Assembly (NCBI RefSeq): GCF_013181195.1
Contig: NZ_SMZP01000005.1
Location: 1 to 64,000 of the forward strand
Source: Caulobacter sp. RHG1
Lineage (GTDB): Bacteria; Pseudomonadota; Alphaproteobacteria; Caulobacterales; Caulobacteraceae
Length of the DNA: 64,000 bases
Reading direction: 5' to 3'
Shown piece after piece: positions 35,345 to 43,642 of this stretch (position 1 is its first letter; each line of letters opens with the position of its first letter). Below the pieces are notes generated by a model that saw only the letters and a list, made by a program, of their open reading frames with translations, searched no databases and was not told where the DNA came from. A program made the translations under genes and the position numbers.

Positions 35345-35740
35345 TCAGGCGGCCTCGATATCGGTCAGGGCGAAGTCCTCGCCCTTGTACAACAAAGGGA
35401 CGCCATGAGCCTTCGCGCAGGCATAGGCGAAACAGTCGCCCATGTTGAGCTTGGCGGGATGAACGCCCTTGCCGAAGCGGTGATGCGCCTCGACGGCGAA
35501 TTGCCCTTCCAGAACACCGATCGAAACGACCCGCGCACCGGCGCTGGCCAGAAGCGCCGTCAGGCGCGCGCTCACAACCTCGACCGGATCCTTGGTCTCG
35601 CGCGTCACCGCCCGAACCGTCTCCCAGATCGCCATGGGCGACGTCAGGATGACTGACGCATCGGCCAGAGAGATACGAAACTGCTCGCGCTCCGGCTCTC
35701 GAAGGATGATGGCCACCCAGGCCGAGGCGTCGACGAACAT
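35345..35740 (-). CDS. vapC: VapC-type PIN-domain toxin ribonuclease
   Basis: A 131-aa PIN domain with the acidic catalytic set D4 (MFVDASAW), E40 (AIWETVRA), D102 (GDCFAYACAKA) and an acidic pair at 121-122 (GEDFALTD) for Mg2+-dependent RNA cleavage. The length is normal, so the toxin looks intact. Its ATG overlaps the antitoxin stop (TGATG at 35740), the coupling seen in vapBC operons. Targets of such toxins are usually tRNAs or rRNA; none can be predicted here. Confidence 0.9.
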   Translation of the reverse strand: MFVDASAWVAIILREPEREQFRISLADASVILTSPMAIWETVRAVTRETKDPVEVVSARLTALLASAGARVVSIGVLEGQFAVEAHHRFGKGVHPAKLNMGDCFAYACAKAHGVPLLYKGEDFALTDIEAA

Positions 35741-35979
35741 CAGTCGCCGTTGATCATGTCCATGAAGGCCTTGTCGGCCTTCAAACCAGTACGCGGCGAT
35801 TTATCGAACTCGGCGAGGATCGCATCGATCCGCGCCAACTTCTCTGCCCGCGCCTGCTCGCGTGTCGCCAGGGCCTCTGCAGCGGCCAGCTTCACCGCCT
35901 CGGTGATGCCGAGCTTGGTTTTGTCGGCCAGCTCTCGCACCAGGGCGTCGGTCTCGGGATCGCGGACGTGGAAGGCCAT
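35740..35979 (-). CDS. vapB: VapB-type antitoxin (PSK/Rv0623-like)
   Basis: A 79-aa protein with an N-terminal ribbon-helix-helix-like segment (MAFHVRDPETDALVRELADK then TKLGITEAVKLAAAEAL), as in the PSK_trans_fac (Rv0623) antitoxins, then a charged helical C-terminus expected to wrap the toxin. The ATG at 35979 has GGAGAT upstream. Two direct repeats in the promoter region are likely autoregulatory sites. It neutralises the following VapC. Confidence 0.88.
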   Translation of the reverse strand: MAFHVRDPETDALVRELADKTKLGITEAVKLAAAEALATREQARAEKLARIDAILAEFDKSPRTGLKADKAFMDMINGD

Positions 35980-35989
35980 GGATCATCTC

Positions 35990-36019
35990 CGTCTAGCCAA
36001 AAGGTAACATCGTCTAGCC
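35990..36019 (-). promoter_or_regulatory. Direct repeats in the vapBC promoter, likely VapBC operator
   Basis: GGCTAGACG (minus strand) occurs at 35990-35998 and 36011-36019, 21 bp apart start to start, i.e. two helical turns. The first copy abuts the antitoxin ribosome-binding site. Confidence 0.6.
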
Positions 36020-36049
36020 GAACCGCCAAACCACCAGCCCCAAACGCAA

Positions 36050-36079
36050 GACGGGCGCTGGATCGCTCCAGCGCCCGTC
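36050..36079 (-). terminator. Terminator-like hairpin after rplA
   Basis: A perfect 13-bp stem gacgggcgctgga / tccagcgcccgtc with loop tcgc, 25 bp after the rplA stop. The T-rich tail is short (TTGCGTTTGG). Confidence 0.65.
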
Positions 36080-36103
36080 CAGGTAACTTGCTTCGAAAGG
36101 CGA

Positions 36104-36790
36104 TTAGCCGACCGAGGCGACGTCCACCTTGAAGCCCGGACCCATCGTCGACGACAGGCCGATACGCTTCACGTAGATGCCCTTGGCGCCCGAAGGCTTC
36201 GAGCGGTTCAGAGCTTCGACCAGCGCCTTGACGTTGATGATCAGAGCTTCGTCGGTGAACGAGGCCTTGCCGATGCCGGCGTGGACGATACCCGCCTTCT
36301 CGACGCGGAACTCGACGGCGCCGCCCTTGGCGTCCTTGACGGCCTGACCGACGTTCGGCGTCACGGTGCCGACCTTCGGGTTCGGCATCAGGCCGCGCGG
36401 GCCCAGCACCTTACCGAGGCGACCGACCAGAGCCATCATGTCCGGCGACGCGATGACGCGATCGAAGTCCATGAAGCCGCCGGCGATCTTTTCGTACAGG
36501 TCTTCGGCGCCGACGTGTTCAGCGCCAGCCGCGGTCGCTTCGGCCGCCTTGGCGTCCTTGGCGAAGACGGCGACGCGGACGTCACGGCCGGTGCCCGAGG
36601 GCAGGTTCACGACGCCACGGACCTGTTGGTCGGCGTGACGCGGGTCGACGCCCAGGTTGACCGAGATTTCGATCGATTCGTCGAACTTGGCCTTGGCGTT
36701 GGCCTTCACCAGGGCGATGGCGGCTTCGACCGTGTGGGTCGCGTCGCGGTCGCCGGTCCAGGCTTGAATGCGCTTGGGTTGCTTAGCCAT
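36104..36790 (-). CDS. rplA: 50S ribosomal protein L1
   Basis: A 228-aa protein of normal length. It has the two-domain L1 fold signature: [20 protein letters not shown] (about 38-57), then [12 protein letters not shown], and [11 protein letters not shown], with a C-terminal lid of [12 protein letters not shown]1 forms the mobile stalk at the tRNA exit site. It starts 4 bp after the rplK stop. In other bacteria L1 represses this operon by binding near the rplK start. Confidence 0.98.
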   Translation of the reverse strand: MAKQPKRIQAWTGDRDATHTVEAAIALVKANAKAKFDESIEISVNLGVDPRHADQQVRGVVNLPSGTGRDVRVAVFAKDAKAAEATAAGAEHVGAEDLYEKIAGGFMDFDRVIASPDMMALVGRLGKVLGPRGLMPNPKVGTVTPNVGQAVKDAKGGAVEFRVEKAGIVHAGIGKASFTDEALIINVKALVEALNRSKPSGAKGIYVKRIGLSSTMGPGFKVDVASVG

Positions 36791-36794
36791 GTGA

Positions 36795-37226
<432 letters not shown>

Positions 37227-37282
37227 AGTATCCTCACTTGTGAGCCGTGGTCCGGGCTTGGCGGCCCTCCCACGGATTTGAC

Positions 37283-37301
37283 TTCGTCGCGTAACGACGA
37301 A
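37283..37301 (-). other. Leader hairpin of rplKA
   Basis: A 7-bp perfect stem ttcgtcg / cgacgaa with loop cgtaa in the rplK leader. A possible L1 recognition mimic by analogy with autogenous rplKA control; sequence similarity to the rRNA site was not tested. Confidence 0.3.
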
Positions 37302-37337
37302 CGCGCCCCAGAACCGAGATCCTGGAGCGAGGCGCGG

Positions 37338-37366
37338 CGTGTAGCAGCCGCGTCCTGGAGAGTCAA
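37338..37366 (-). promoter_or_regulatory. Candidate rplKA promoter
   Basis: On the minus strand TTGACT (37361-37366) and TACACG (37338-37343) are 17 nt apart, and the -10 sits in GCTACA, as in Caulobacter housekeeping promoters. The predicted start is near 37331. It lies directly after the stop of the TPR gene. Confidence 0.65.
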
Positions 37367-37371
37367 AGGCT

Positions 37372-39078
37372 CTACGCCGCGTTCAGGCTCATCGCGCCGC
37401 CGATCCACTCGACCTGCGACTTGGCGCTGGCCTCTTGCGCCGCGGCCGCATTGCCCAGGGCCGCCTCGGCCCTGGACAGCACATAGTAGCTGTAGGGATC
37501 GCTGGGCCAGTCCTTCAGCAGGGCCTCGATCTTGGCCTTGGCCCCGGCGGCGTCGCCCGAGGCCAGCATGGCGGCGGCCAGGCTGCGGCGGGTGGGGTAC
37601 CAGATCATCGGCGGATCGCCGCCTTCCGGATGCTTGGCCTGGATCGTCGCCGCCTCGCCATAGGCGACGCGGGCCGCGGCGAAGTCGCCGTCCAGCATGG
37701 CCGCCCGGCCTTCCAGCACCTTCTGGAACAGGTTGGCCACGTCCTTCTGGCGCGACAGCATCTCGCCGGAGAAGCGGTTCTCGGCGACCAGGGCGGCGAT
37801 GGCCTTGGCTTCGGCGCGCACGGCGGCCGCGTCGCCCCGGCGAGCGGCCTCCTCGCCCCGGGCATAGCGCCAGCCCATCCGCATCAGCGGCCGGCCGGCA
37901 TCGGGCTCGGCCAGGCCCGCCACCTGGGCGGTCGAGCCGAAGCGGCCGTACAGGGCGTAGGCGTCGGCGGCCATCACCTGGCGATAGACGATCATCTTGT
38001 CGTCGTCGCTTCCGGGCGCGCCGGCCAGGTGGGGATAGGTCTGCATGTACCAGTCGGCCAGGGCCAGGCCGTCCTTGGCCCCGCCGGCCATCAGCGCCCC
38101 GCCCATGCCGAAGTGGATGTTGTGGGCGTGCAGGCGCATGGCCTTGACGCCCCCCGGCGGCTCGGCCAGGCGCTCGTAGCGGCGATCCAGCGCCACGGCC
38201 TCGACATTGGACAGCATGGCGTCGCGATAGCGCCCCACCCGGTAGAAGGTGTGCGAGGGCATGTGCACCAGGTGGCTGGCGCCCGGGGCCAGCTTGGCCA
38301 GCCGCTCGCCATAGGCCAGGGCGCGGTGCGGGTCGTCCGACCATTCGGTCAGGTGGATATAGAGGTGGATGGCGCCGGGGTCGTCGCGCTGGACGGTCAG
38401 GGCGTGCTCCAGCAGGTCCATGGCCCGGGTCACGCCGGGGTCGGCGGCCTTGCCGTCTTTCCACCACTCGCCCTTGGTCTGCAGCATCCAGGCGTCGGCG
38501 GTGATGTTGGCCACGCCCACGTCGTCGGGATGGGCCACGGCGATGCGGTCCATGGCCTGGGCGAAGCGTTTGCCGCGGGTCTTCTCGGTTCCGGAATAGC
38601 GCTGGATCAAGGCGTCGATCAGCTGACGCTGCACCGGGGCGGCGTCGGCAGCCAGGACCTTGGCCTCTCGCGCCACGCGCAGGCCGGTGGCGACGGAGGC
38701 GGCGTCCTTGCCGCCGCCGTTCAGGTTCGGTCCGATCGCCCAGGCCTCGCCCCAGGCGCACATGCCGCACTGCGGATCCAGCTGCCGCGCCTTGCGGAAG
38801 GCCCGCACGGATTCGGAGTGCTCGAACGCCCAGCGCAGGCGCACGCCGTGGTCGAACCAGGCCTGGGCCTCGGGGTTAGCCGTATCGACCTTGAAGCCGC
38901 CGGTCCCAAACCCGTCGACCATCACCATGTTGGCGGTGGGCTGCACGTCGCCGACGGCGTCGACCCGACCGCAGATCTGCAGGGCGCTGAGCATCGCCAT
39001 CGGCGTGGTGGCGTCGGCGACCGCGATCGGGGCAAGCAACGCCAGGGCCGTCGTCGCGGCCAGCATCCGTCCACGCAT
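37372..39078 (-). CDS. Exported tetratricopeptide-repeat protein
   Basis: About 568 aa from the ATG at 39078 (GAGG 9-10 nt upstream; ATG at 39087 is an alternative). A signal peptide covers roughly [20 protein letters not shown]. The body is helical TPR-like: [20 protein letters not shown] (about 58-77) and [15 protein letters not shown] early. Then comes [20 protein letters not shown] and [20 protein letters not shown], the His-rich signature of a widespread exported TPR family. The end is Ala-rich TPR ([20 protein letters not shown]). Function unknown; TPR arrays bind partner proteins. The conserved HxxH-like His residues could bind a metal or haem (speculative). Confidence 0.8.
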   Translation of the reverse strand: MRGRMLAATTALALLAPIAVADATTPMAMLSALQICGRVDAVGDVQPTANMVMVDGFGTGGFKVDTANPEAQAWFDHGVRLRWAFEHSESVRAFRKARQLDPQCGMCAWGEAWAIGPNLNGGGKDAASVATGLRVAREAKVLAADAAPVQRQLIDALIQRYSGTEKTRGKRFAQAMDRIAVAHPDDVGVANITADAWMLQTKGEWWKDGKAADPGVTRAMDLLEHALTVQRDDPGAIHLYIHLTEWSDDPHRALAYGERLAKLAPGASHLVHMPSHTFYRVGRYRDAMLSNVEAVALDRRYERLAEPPGGVKAMRLHAHNIHFGMGGALMAGGAKDGLALADWYMQTYPHLAGAPGSDDDKMIVYRQVMAADAYALYGRFGSTAQVAGLAEPDAGRPLMRMGWRYARGEEAARRGDAAAVRAEAKAIAALVAENRFSGEMLSRQKDVANLFQKVLEGRAAMLDGDFAAARVAYGEAATIQAKHPEGGDPPMIWYPTRRSLAAAMLASGDAAGAKAKIEALLKDWPSDPYSYYVLSRAEAALGNAAAAQEASAKSQVEWIGGAMSLNAA

Positions 39079-39149
39079 GGCGTCCATCCCCCCCTCGCCT
39101 GTTCGTGGCGCCAACTATCGCCCAGGCCGGGACGAGCGTCGACCTCCAG

Positions 39150-39512
39150 TCAGCGTCGTCCCAACTTCCGCAGCGCCGCGCGCATGGCGACCGCCTGGGC
39201 GGCGGCCGGCCTGGCGTCAGGCTCAGAAGCCTTGGTCGCCTTGTCCAGGCGGCCAACGACGCCCTCGATGACGTCCAGCGGCTGTTGAGATTTCGCCGCC
39301 TTGGGGGCGGGGACCATCGTCGCCACCTTGCGGACCGTGGCGGCTATCTGCCCGCAGGCCTTGGCTTTCTCGCGGGCCAGGGCGATCACGGCGGGATCGC
39401 TGCTGTTCTCGGCCAGGTCCCAGGCCGCGTCGAGGACGGCCATGATCTTGGCTTGCATCTCGGCGCACCATTGAACGGCGCAGCGGGCGGCGGGGGCTTG
39501 GGTCTGGCTCAT
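39150..39512 (-). CDS. Small helical protein of unknown function
   Basis: A 120-aa frame starting MSQTQAPAARCAVQWCAEMQ (ATG at 39524 would add MLLL). It is Ala/Lys-rich, largely helical, with three Cys in the first 55 residues and a basic C-terminus ending ALRKLGRR. There is no signal peptide or membrane span. The much longer frame continuing upstream runs through the membrane-protein gene in another frame and is not real. A promoter-like site at 39565-39593 fits this start. I recognise no family; a DNA-associated or regulatory role is possible from composition only. Confidence 0.6.
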   Translation of the reverse strand: MSQTQAPAARCAVQWCAEMQAKIMAVLDAAWDLAENSSDPAVIALAREKAKACGQIAATVRKVATMVPAPKAAKSQQPLDVIEGVVGRLDKATKASEPDARPAAAQAVAMRAALRKLGRR

Positions 39513-39564
39513 GAGTAAAAGCATGAGGCCGCCCGGAGGCGCGGGGATAAGAAACGTGCGTTTT

Positions 39565-39593
39565 CTTGTAAGTAATTGATTTCGCTTAATCAA
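39565..39593 (-). promoter_or_regulatory. Candidate promoter with overlapping inverted repeat
   Basis: On the minus strand TTGATT (39588-39593) and TACAAG (39565-39570) are 17 nt apart. The -35 is one arm of the inverted repeat ttgatt-N6-aatcaa (39576-39593), a possible operator for the small gene starting at 39512. Confidence 0.45.
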
Positions 39594-39625
39594 ATCCAGA
39601 AAAGAGCGAGAATAACGCCCACCCT

Positions 39626-39634
39626 GTGGATAAC
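39626..39634. promoter_or_regulatory. DnaA box in the gap upstream of the small helical protein
   Basis: An exact TGTGGATAA in the 125-bp intergenic gap 39513-39637. It lies about 115 bp upstream of the small gene's start and just beyond the membrane-protein stop. Confidence 0.45.
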
Positions 39635-39637
39635 TTT

Positions 39638-41149
39638 CTACCGCTTGCGACGCAGACCCAGCAAGACCAGCAACACCAAAGCCGCCGCCCCGCTCGCCAG
39701 CCCGCCCCAGCGCTCCTGCCACAGCACGCGACGCTCGACCTGGTAGACGCCCGGACGCCCCTCGAAGGTGATCAGCGGGCCGTGTGACGGGATCTCCTGG
39801 CCATCGCGAGTGACCCGCCAGATCGGAAAGGCCGCGCGGCCCAGGGTGACCGGCCCTGCGGCGTGGATCTCGATGCGCGCGCTCCGAGGCAGACGGTCGT
39901 AGGCCGAGACGTCCGCCGTGCGCTGCGTCCCCGATACTCCGGCCGCCGGCAGGCCGTGCGGCAGGTATTCCGGCGCCTCGCTGCGGATCGCCAGGACCGT
40001 GACGGCGTCGGGCTGGGCGCGCAGCGCCACGGCGGCCTGGGCGATCATCATGGCGACCGGCACGACCAGCACGATGCGTCCCGCCGACAGCGCCAGCCCT
40101 CTGGGCGGATGGGCCATGACGGCGGTGATGGCGGCGAACTCGACCACCACCAGCAGCCGCCAGGGAAACTGCGCCTTGGCCAGCAGCGGCAGGTCCCACA
40201 GGAACGGGATCAGCCCCAGGGCCGCCAGGGCCGCGACCAGCGTGACCCAAGACCAGAAGCTCCGCGACGGGACGGCCAGCAGCGTCCAGCCCAGGGCCGC
40301 CCCGGCGAACAGCGCCAGGTTCAGCAGCGACAGCCGCCACACGAACCAGCTGGCCGGCTGATAGTACGGGCTCCACAGCAGGTCGGTGGAGATGTGACCC
40401 TGCAAGGTCATGGCCGGCAGCCAGTAGATCGCGCTGAGCCCTGCGCCCAGCGCGGCGGCCGCGATCCCCGGCGCGACGATGGCCGGGGCCTTCGCCGCCC
40501 GCCAGATCGCCAACGGCAGGATAAGAAAGACGCAGGCCAGCAGCGCCGTGGGCAGGTGCGACAGGATCAGGCCGGCAAAGGCCATCGCCAGCAGCACGAC
40601 GCCCTTGCGGCGCGGCAGCAGCTCGATCCCCAGGGCGATCAGCGGCAGCCAGATGAACCCCGCCGCCTCAGCCAGCGCGCCGCGCACATAGAGGTCGGCC
40701 AGGTGATAGGGCGCGGCCATGTAGAGGATGGCGCCCAGCAGCGGCAGGGTCCGCCGGAACCGCAGCCAGGCGTACATCGCCAGGCCCGAGCCCAGCAGCA
40801 GGCCGAACGACAGCAGTTGCACGGCGCGCTGGGTCGACAGGCCCAGAAACTCCAGCCCGCCGGCGATCCAGTGGGCGAACGGCGCATAGAAATAGAAGGT
40901 GGGACTGCCCAGCCCCGAGAAGCTTTCCGGGAACCAGCGCGGATAGAGCTCGCCGCGGCAAAAGCCCTCGGCGACCTGGTGGGTCCAGAGGATGTTGTAG
41001 ATCCACGAATGCGACTCGCCCGGCCCCCACAGGAAGCCCGGCGCGCACAGGATCACCGCCGCCAGGACCAGAAGCCCCAGCTCACGACGCGTTCCGATCG
41101 GCTGTGTCCATCCCGGCAAGGAACCGCCCTTTTCGCCACCCGTCCGCAA
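39638..41149 (-). CDS. PTPS-related large membrane protein (probable membrane glycosyltransferase type)
   Basis: A 503-aa frame beginning at a TTG (41149); a second in-frame TTG at 41119 with AAGGGCGG upstream is a better-placed alternative. About ten transmembrane helices are visible. The N-terminal loop reads GFCRGELYPRWFPESFSGLG followed by SPTFYFYAPFAHW, typical of the 6-pyruvoyl-tetrahydropterin-synthase-related membrane family, whose fold resembles GT-C glycosyltransferases. A soluble, beta-rich segment precedes the last helix (about 475-495) and the basic RRKR tail. The substrate is unknown. The upstream gene 41189-41863 is on the same strand, 39 bp away. Confidence 0.75.
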   Translation of the reverse strand: MRTGGEKGGSLPGWTQPIGTRRELGLLVLAAVILCAPGFLWGPGESHSWIYNILWTHQVAEGFCRGELYPRWFPESFSGLGSPTFYFYAPFAHWIAGGLEFLGLSTQRAVQLLSFGLLLGSGLAMYAWLRFRRTLPLLGAILYMAAPYHLADLYVRGALAEAAGFIWLPLIALGIELLPRRKGVVLLAMAFAGLILSHLPTALLACVFLILPLAIWRAAKAPAIVAPGIAAAALGAGLSAIYWLPAMTLQGHISTDLLWSPYYQPASWFVWRLSLLNLALFAGAALGWTLLAVPSRSFWSWVTLVAALAALGLIPFLWDLPLLAKAQFPWRLLVVVEFAAITAVMAHPPRGLALSAGRIVLVVPVAMMIAQAAVALRAQPDAVTVLAIRSEAPEYLPHGLPAAGVSGTQRTADVSAYDRLPRSARIEIHAAGPVTLGRAAFPIWRVTRDGQEIPSHGPLITFEGRPGVYQVERRVLWQERWGGLASGAAALVLLVLLGLRRKR

Positions 41150-41188
41150 CTTGCGGCGACGACCTTAAGAATTCCCGCCCGACGGCGA

Positions 41189-41863
41189 TCAGGGCGCCGA
41201 GGCGGCCACCCGCCGCTGGAGATCCGCCACGATGCGCACGCTCTCCTGCGACATCGCCTCGAGGTGCTGGATGTCCTGGGAGAAGACGGCCAGATCCTGG
41301 CTGGAGGCGAACCTGTACTGCCCGTTGCGCTCCTCCCAGTCGACGACGGCCAGCCGGGCCACGCACCGTTCGATCGTGTCGAAGGTGTCCAGCGAGAGGG
41401 CGTGAAGCCGCCGGCGCTGGGGCCCCAGCTCGGTCAGCAGCGTCTCGAGCGCCGTCCGGTAGTGCGCCTTCAGCGGCGGCGTGAGACTGCTCCTGGCGAT
41501 CAGATCGAACATCGCCGCATCGTGCTGGCTGCGCAGACGCAGGCCGCGATCGGCCAGGGCGCGCGCACTGGCCAGGCGGCTTCGGGTCAGGGCGCCGTCC
41601 GCGTCACGCTTGCGAAACACCGGCGAGACCAGCTCAGGAAGGTTCAGCGCGGCCAGGTCTCGCGAGATGGCGGCCTCGGCGGCGTTGTTGACGGCCACCA
41701 TGCGCTGCATCTGCTGCGCGACCTCGCCCACCTGGCGCTGCTGCGCCGGCGTCAGGTTCGAGAAATAGAGGTCGGACGCCGTCGGCTGCTGCGCCGGAAC
41801 GGCGAAGGCCACAGCTGGCCAGGCCAGCAGACACAGCACGATCGCCTTGGCCGTCTTCACCAT
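41189..41863 (-). CDS. Periplasmic helical protein, function unknown
   Basis: The 224-aa protein starts at the ATG at 41863, with GGGGGAGA upstream; the frame open to 41938 would bury the signal. The signal peptide is MVKTAKAIVLCLLAWPAVAF, cleaved near AVP-AQ. The mature part is long-helical (LTPAQQRQVGEVAQQMQRMV, SREMAASAAL-like region on the other strand ignored) with only two Cys. No known domain is recognised. Its place between the nusG terminator and the large membrane-protein gene suggests it may be co-transcribed with the latter. Confidence 0.7.
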   Translation of the reverse strand: MVKTAKAIVLCLLAWPAVAFAVPAQQPTASDLYFSNLTPAQQRQVGEVAQQMQRMVAVNNAAEAAISRDLAALNLPELVSPVFRKRDADGALTRSRLASARALADRGLRLRSQHDAAMFDLIARSSLTPPLKAHYRTALETLLTELGPQRRRLHALSLDTFDTIERCVARLAVVDWEERNGQYRFASSQDLAVFSQDIQHLEAMSQESVRIVADLQRRVAASAP

Positions 41864-41942
41864 CGTCTCCCCCGAGCCCACGGCAGCGCTTCTAGCATCG
41901 GCGGCGGCGCCGTCCCAGCGGATCGGCTGAAGAGGCAAAGCA

Positions 41943-41973
41943 AAAGCCCCGCGCCTTGCGGGCGCGGGGCTTT
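41943..41973 (-). terminator. Rho-independent terminator after nusG
   Basis: A perfect 13-bp stem aaagccccgcgcc / ggcgcggggcttt with a 5-nt loop. The minus strand continues TTTTGCTTTG. It ends the tRNA-Trp-secE-nusG unit. Confidence 0.8.
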
Positions 41974-41999
41974 CGAACTTCGATCGATCGAAAGACCGG

Positions 42000-42557
42000 T
42001 TAGGAGATCTTTTCGACCTGGGCGTATTCCAGCTCGACCGGCGTGGCGCGGCCGAAGATCGAGACGGTGACGCGCAGGCGGGCCTTCTCTTCGTCGACCT
42101 GCTCGACCGAGCCGTTGAAGCTGGCGAACGGGCCGTCGATGACGCGGACGTTCTCGCCGACTTCGTACAGGACGACGGTCTTGGGCTTCTCGACGCCTTC
42201 TTCGATGGCGCCGACGATGCGCTGGACTTCCTTTTCGGAGACCGGCATCGGCTTGGAGCCGCTACCCAGGAAGCCCGTGACCTTCGGGGTGTTCTTGATG
42301 AGGTGGTAGGCCTCGTCCGAGAGATTCATCTTCACCAGCACGTAGCCCGGGAAGAACTTGCGCTCGGCGTTGATCTTACGGCCGCGGCGGATCTCGACGA
42401 CGTCTTCCGTCGGCACCAGGATCTCGGAGAAGTTCTCCTCCAGGCCCTGGTTCTTGGCCTGCTCGCGGATGCTCTCGGCCACCTTCTTCTCGAAGTTCGA
42501 GTAGGCGTGGACGATGTACCACTTGTGGTTCGGGTTGGACGCGGTTTCGGTGCTCAT
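42000..42557 (-). CDS. nusG: Transcription elongation/antitermination factor NusG
   Basis: A 185-aa protein with an N-terminal NGN domain (KWYIVHAYSNFEKKVAESIR at about 12-31; RKFFPGYVLVKM) that binds the RNA polymerase clamp. The KOW domain (VRVIDGPFASFNGSVEQVDE, about 132-151) contacts Rho or ribosomal S10. It begins 10 bp after the secE stop, the classical pairing. In this genome it is 4.8 kb from rplK, to which it is usually adjacent. Confidence 0.98.
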   Translation of the reverse strand: MSTETASNPNHKWYIVHAYSNFEKKVAESIREQAKNQGLEENFSEILVPTEDVVEIRRGRKINAERKFFPGYVLVKMNLSDEAYHLIKNTPKVTGFLGSGSKPMPVSEKEVQRIVGAIEEGVEKPKTVVLYEVGENVRVIDGPFASFNGSVEQVDEEKARLRVTVSIFGRATPVELEYAQVEKIS

Positions 42558-42567
42558 CGTCTCTATC

Positions 42568-42888
42568 TTATCCCGCGGTGGCCAGCTTCAGAAGCTGGTT
42601 GACGGCAAAGCCCAGGCCGCCGTCGACGGCCATGAAGAACACAGACGCGACGACCACCATGATGAAGACCATCACCGAGGTGATCCAGGTCTCCTTGCGG
42701 GTGGTCCAGGTGATCTTGCGGGCTTCAGCGCGGACTTCACGGAAGAACTGGACCGGGTTGGTCTTCTTCTTCGGGGCGGCGGGAGCGGCGGTCGTCGTCG
42801 CGCCGGCGCCCGCGGGCGCCATCGCCGCTGCCGTCTTCGCGGCGCGGTTCTTGATCGCGGACGGGCTGGATCCCGGTTTCCTGGCCAT
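42568..42888 (-). CDS. secE: Preprotein translocase subunit SecE
   Basis: A 106-aa protein from the ATG at 42888 (MARKPGSSPSAIKNRAAKTA). The open frame extends 136 codons upstream through the tRNA gene and is not coding there. A low-complexity Ala/Pro/Thr region (about 20-45) precedes the conserved amphipathic helix PVQFFREVRAEARKITWTTR and one transmembrane helix (about 72-95). It clamps SecY in the SecYEG channel. A 29-bp duplication lies just before its start. Confidence 0.95.
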   Translation of the reverse strand: MARKPGSSPSAIKNRAAKTAAAMAPAGAGATTTAAPAAPKKKTNPVQFFREVRAEARKITWTTRKETWITSVMVFIMVVVASVFFMAVDGGLGFAVNQLLKLATAG

Positions 42889-42910
42889 GCTCTTGAGGCT
42901 CACGACTTCC

Positions 42911-42967
42911 AAAAACGCGGGCCGGAGCGACCCGTTGGCAAAAACGCGGGCCGGAGCGACCCGTCGG
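42911..42967. repeat. 29-bp tandem duplication before secE
   Basis: aaaaacgcgggccggagcga followed by cccgttggc (42911-42939) is repeated from 42940 to 42967 with one change (cccgtcgg). It occupies the short gap between tRNA-Trp and secE, so it is in the transcribed leader. Confidence 0.9.
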
Positions 42968-42979
42968 AAACTTATATAG

Positions 42980-43055
42980 TGGCAGGAGTGGGGGGACTCG
43001 AACCCACGACTTTCGGTTTTGGAGACCGACGCTCTACCAGCTGAGCTACACTCCT
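42980..43055 (-). tRNA. trpT: tRNA-Trp (CCA anticodon)
   Basis: A 76-nt cloverleaf on the minus strand. Acceptor stem AGGAGTG / CACTCCT, D-arm with TAGCTCAGCTGGTAGAGC, anticodon loop CTCCAAA (anticodon CCA), T-arm GTGGGTTCGAGTCCC, discriminator G and encoded CCA end (42980-42982). It is the usual neighbour upstream of secE-nusG. Confidence 0.97.
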
Positions 43056-43157
43056 GCAGACCGGCCGCCCTTTCGGGCCGACGGACATCCGGTGACAGCA
43101 AGAGCGCCGATAGGCCGTGAAGCCTCGGCGCGCCATGTCCTGTCGCCAGAGCCGCGC

Positions 43158-43186
43158 CATTTAGCAGGGTCGAATGCAGCGAGCAA
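43158..43186 (-). promoter_or_regulatory. Candidate promoter of tRNA-Trp-secE-nusG
   Basis: On the minus strand TTGCTC (43181-43186) and TAAATG (43158-43163) are 17 nt apart; the -10 lies in GCTAAATGG, close to the Caulobacter form GCTANAWC. The start would be near 43151, about 96 nt before the tRNA. Confidence 0.55.
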
Positions 43187-43242
43187 GCGGCGTGCGATGG
43201 TTTGCGGGATTTGGTTGTGGAAGCGCCGTCGCAGCCTCGCCC

Positions 43243-43380
43243 AGCGCCCCCTCCGTCACGACGCGTATCCGCGCCGCGCCACCTCCCCCGTTGCACGGGT
43301 GAGGAGGAAGCCGCTCATCCTCCCTCGCATAGCGGGGGAGGTGGATCGCTGCGAATACGCAGCGAGACGGAGGGGACGCT
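43243..43380. repeat. Family I palindromic element, copy 2
   Basis: A 138-bp element with 15-bp ends agcgccccctccgtc / gacggaggggacgct (one mismatch) and inner cacctcccccg / cgggggaggtg arms. It has the same orientation as copy 1 by the asymmetric acgggtgagga segment. It lies upstream of the tRNA-Trp promoter in non-coding DNA. Confidence 0.9.
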
Positions 43381-43434
43381 CAGGCCCCTGTCACCCCGCC
43401 GGATCGGAACACCCAGCCGGCGCGTTATCGTGTC

Positions 43435-43620
43435 ATGCCCACGACACCTTCGCCCACGCCAAGCTCCGCCCGCCCCTCGAATCGAGAGGTCGAGCACGAG
43501 AATCAGAAACCAGCGCCCAAGGACGGCCAGCCACCGCGCCCTGCGACCGAGCCGGCTGGCGCGGACGACAGCACCCGCTCGCCGAAAACCCGGACAGATC
43601 CGGGCTCCGGCGAGGGCTGA
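43435..43620 (+). CDS. Doubtful small Pro/Ser/Thr-rich frame
   Basis: A 61-aa frame, MPTTPSPTPSSARPSNREVE onward, fully polar and disordered (Pro, Ser, Thr, Lys and Asp/Glu), with no ribosome-binding site seen. Small disordered proteins of this kind do occur in Caulobacter, but chance is a fair alternative. It is the only candidate in the 43381-43642 gap. Confidence 0.25.
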   Translation: MPTTPSPTPSSARPSNREVEHENQKPAPKDGQPPRPATEPAGADDSTRSPKTRTDPGSGEG

Positions 43621-43642
43621 GGCGCAGTTCCTGAAGGCCGGC

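Noticed and set aside
35750..36007. Plus-strand 85-aa frame over vapB
   Set aside because: Antisense shadow of the antitoxin gene with no start signal.
39513..40376. Long upstream extension of the small helical protein
   Set aside because: It crosses the promoter-like region and overlaps the membrane-protein gene in another frame, with Gly/Ala/Arg-rich non-protein-like sequence.
42889..43296. 136-codon upstream extension of secE
   Set aside because: It runs through the tRNA-Trp gene and the 29-bp duplication; SecE begins at MARKPGSS.
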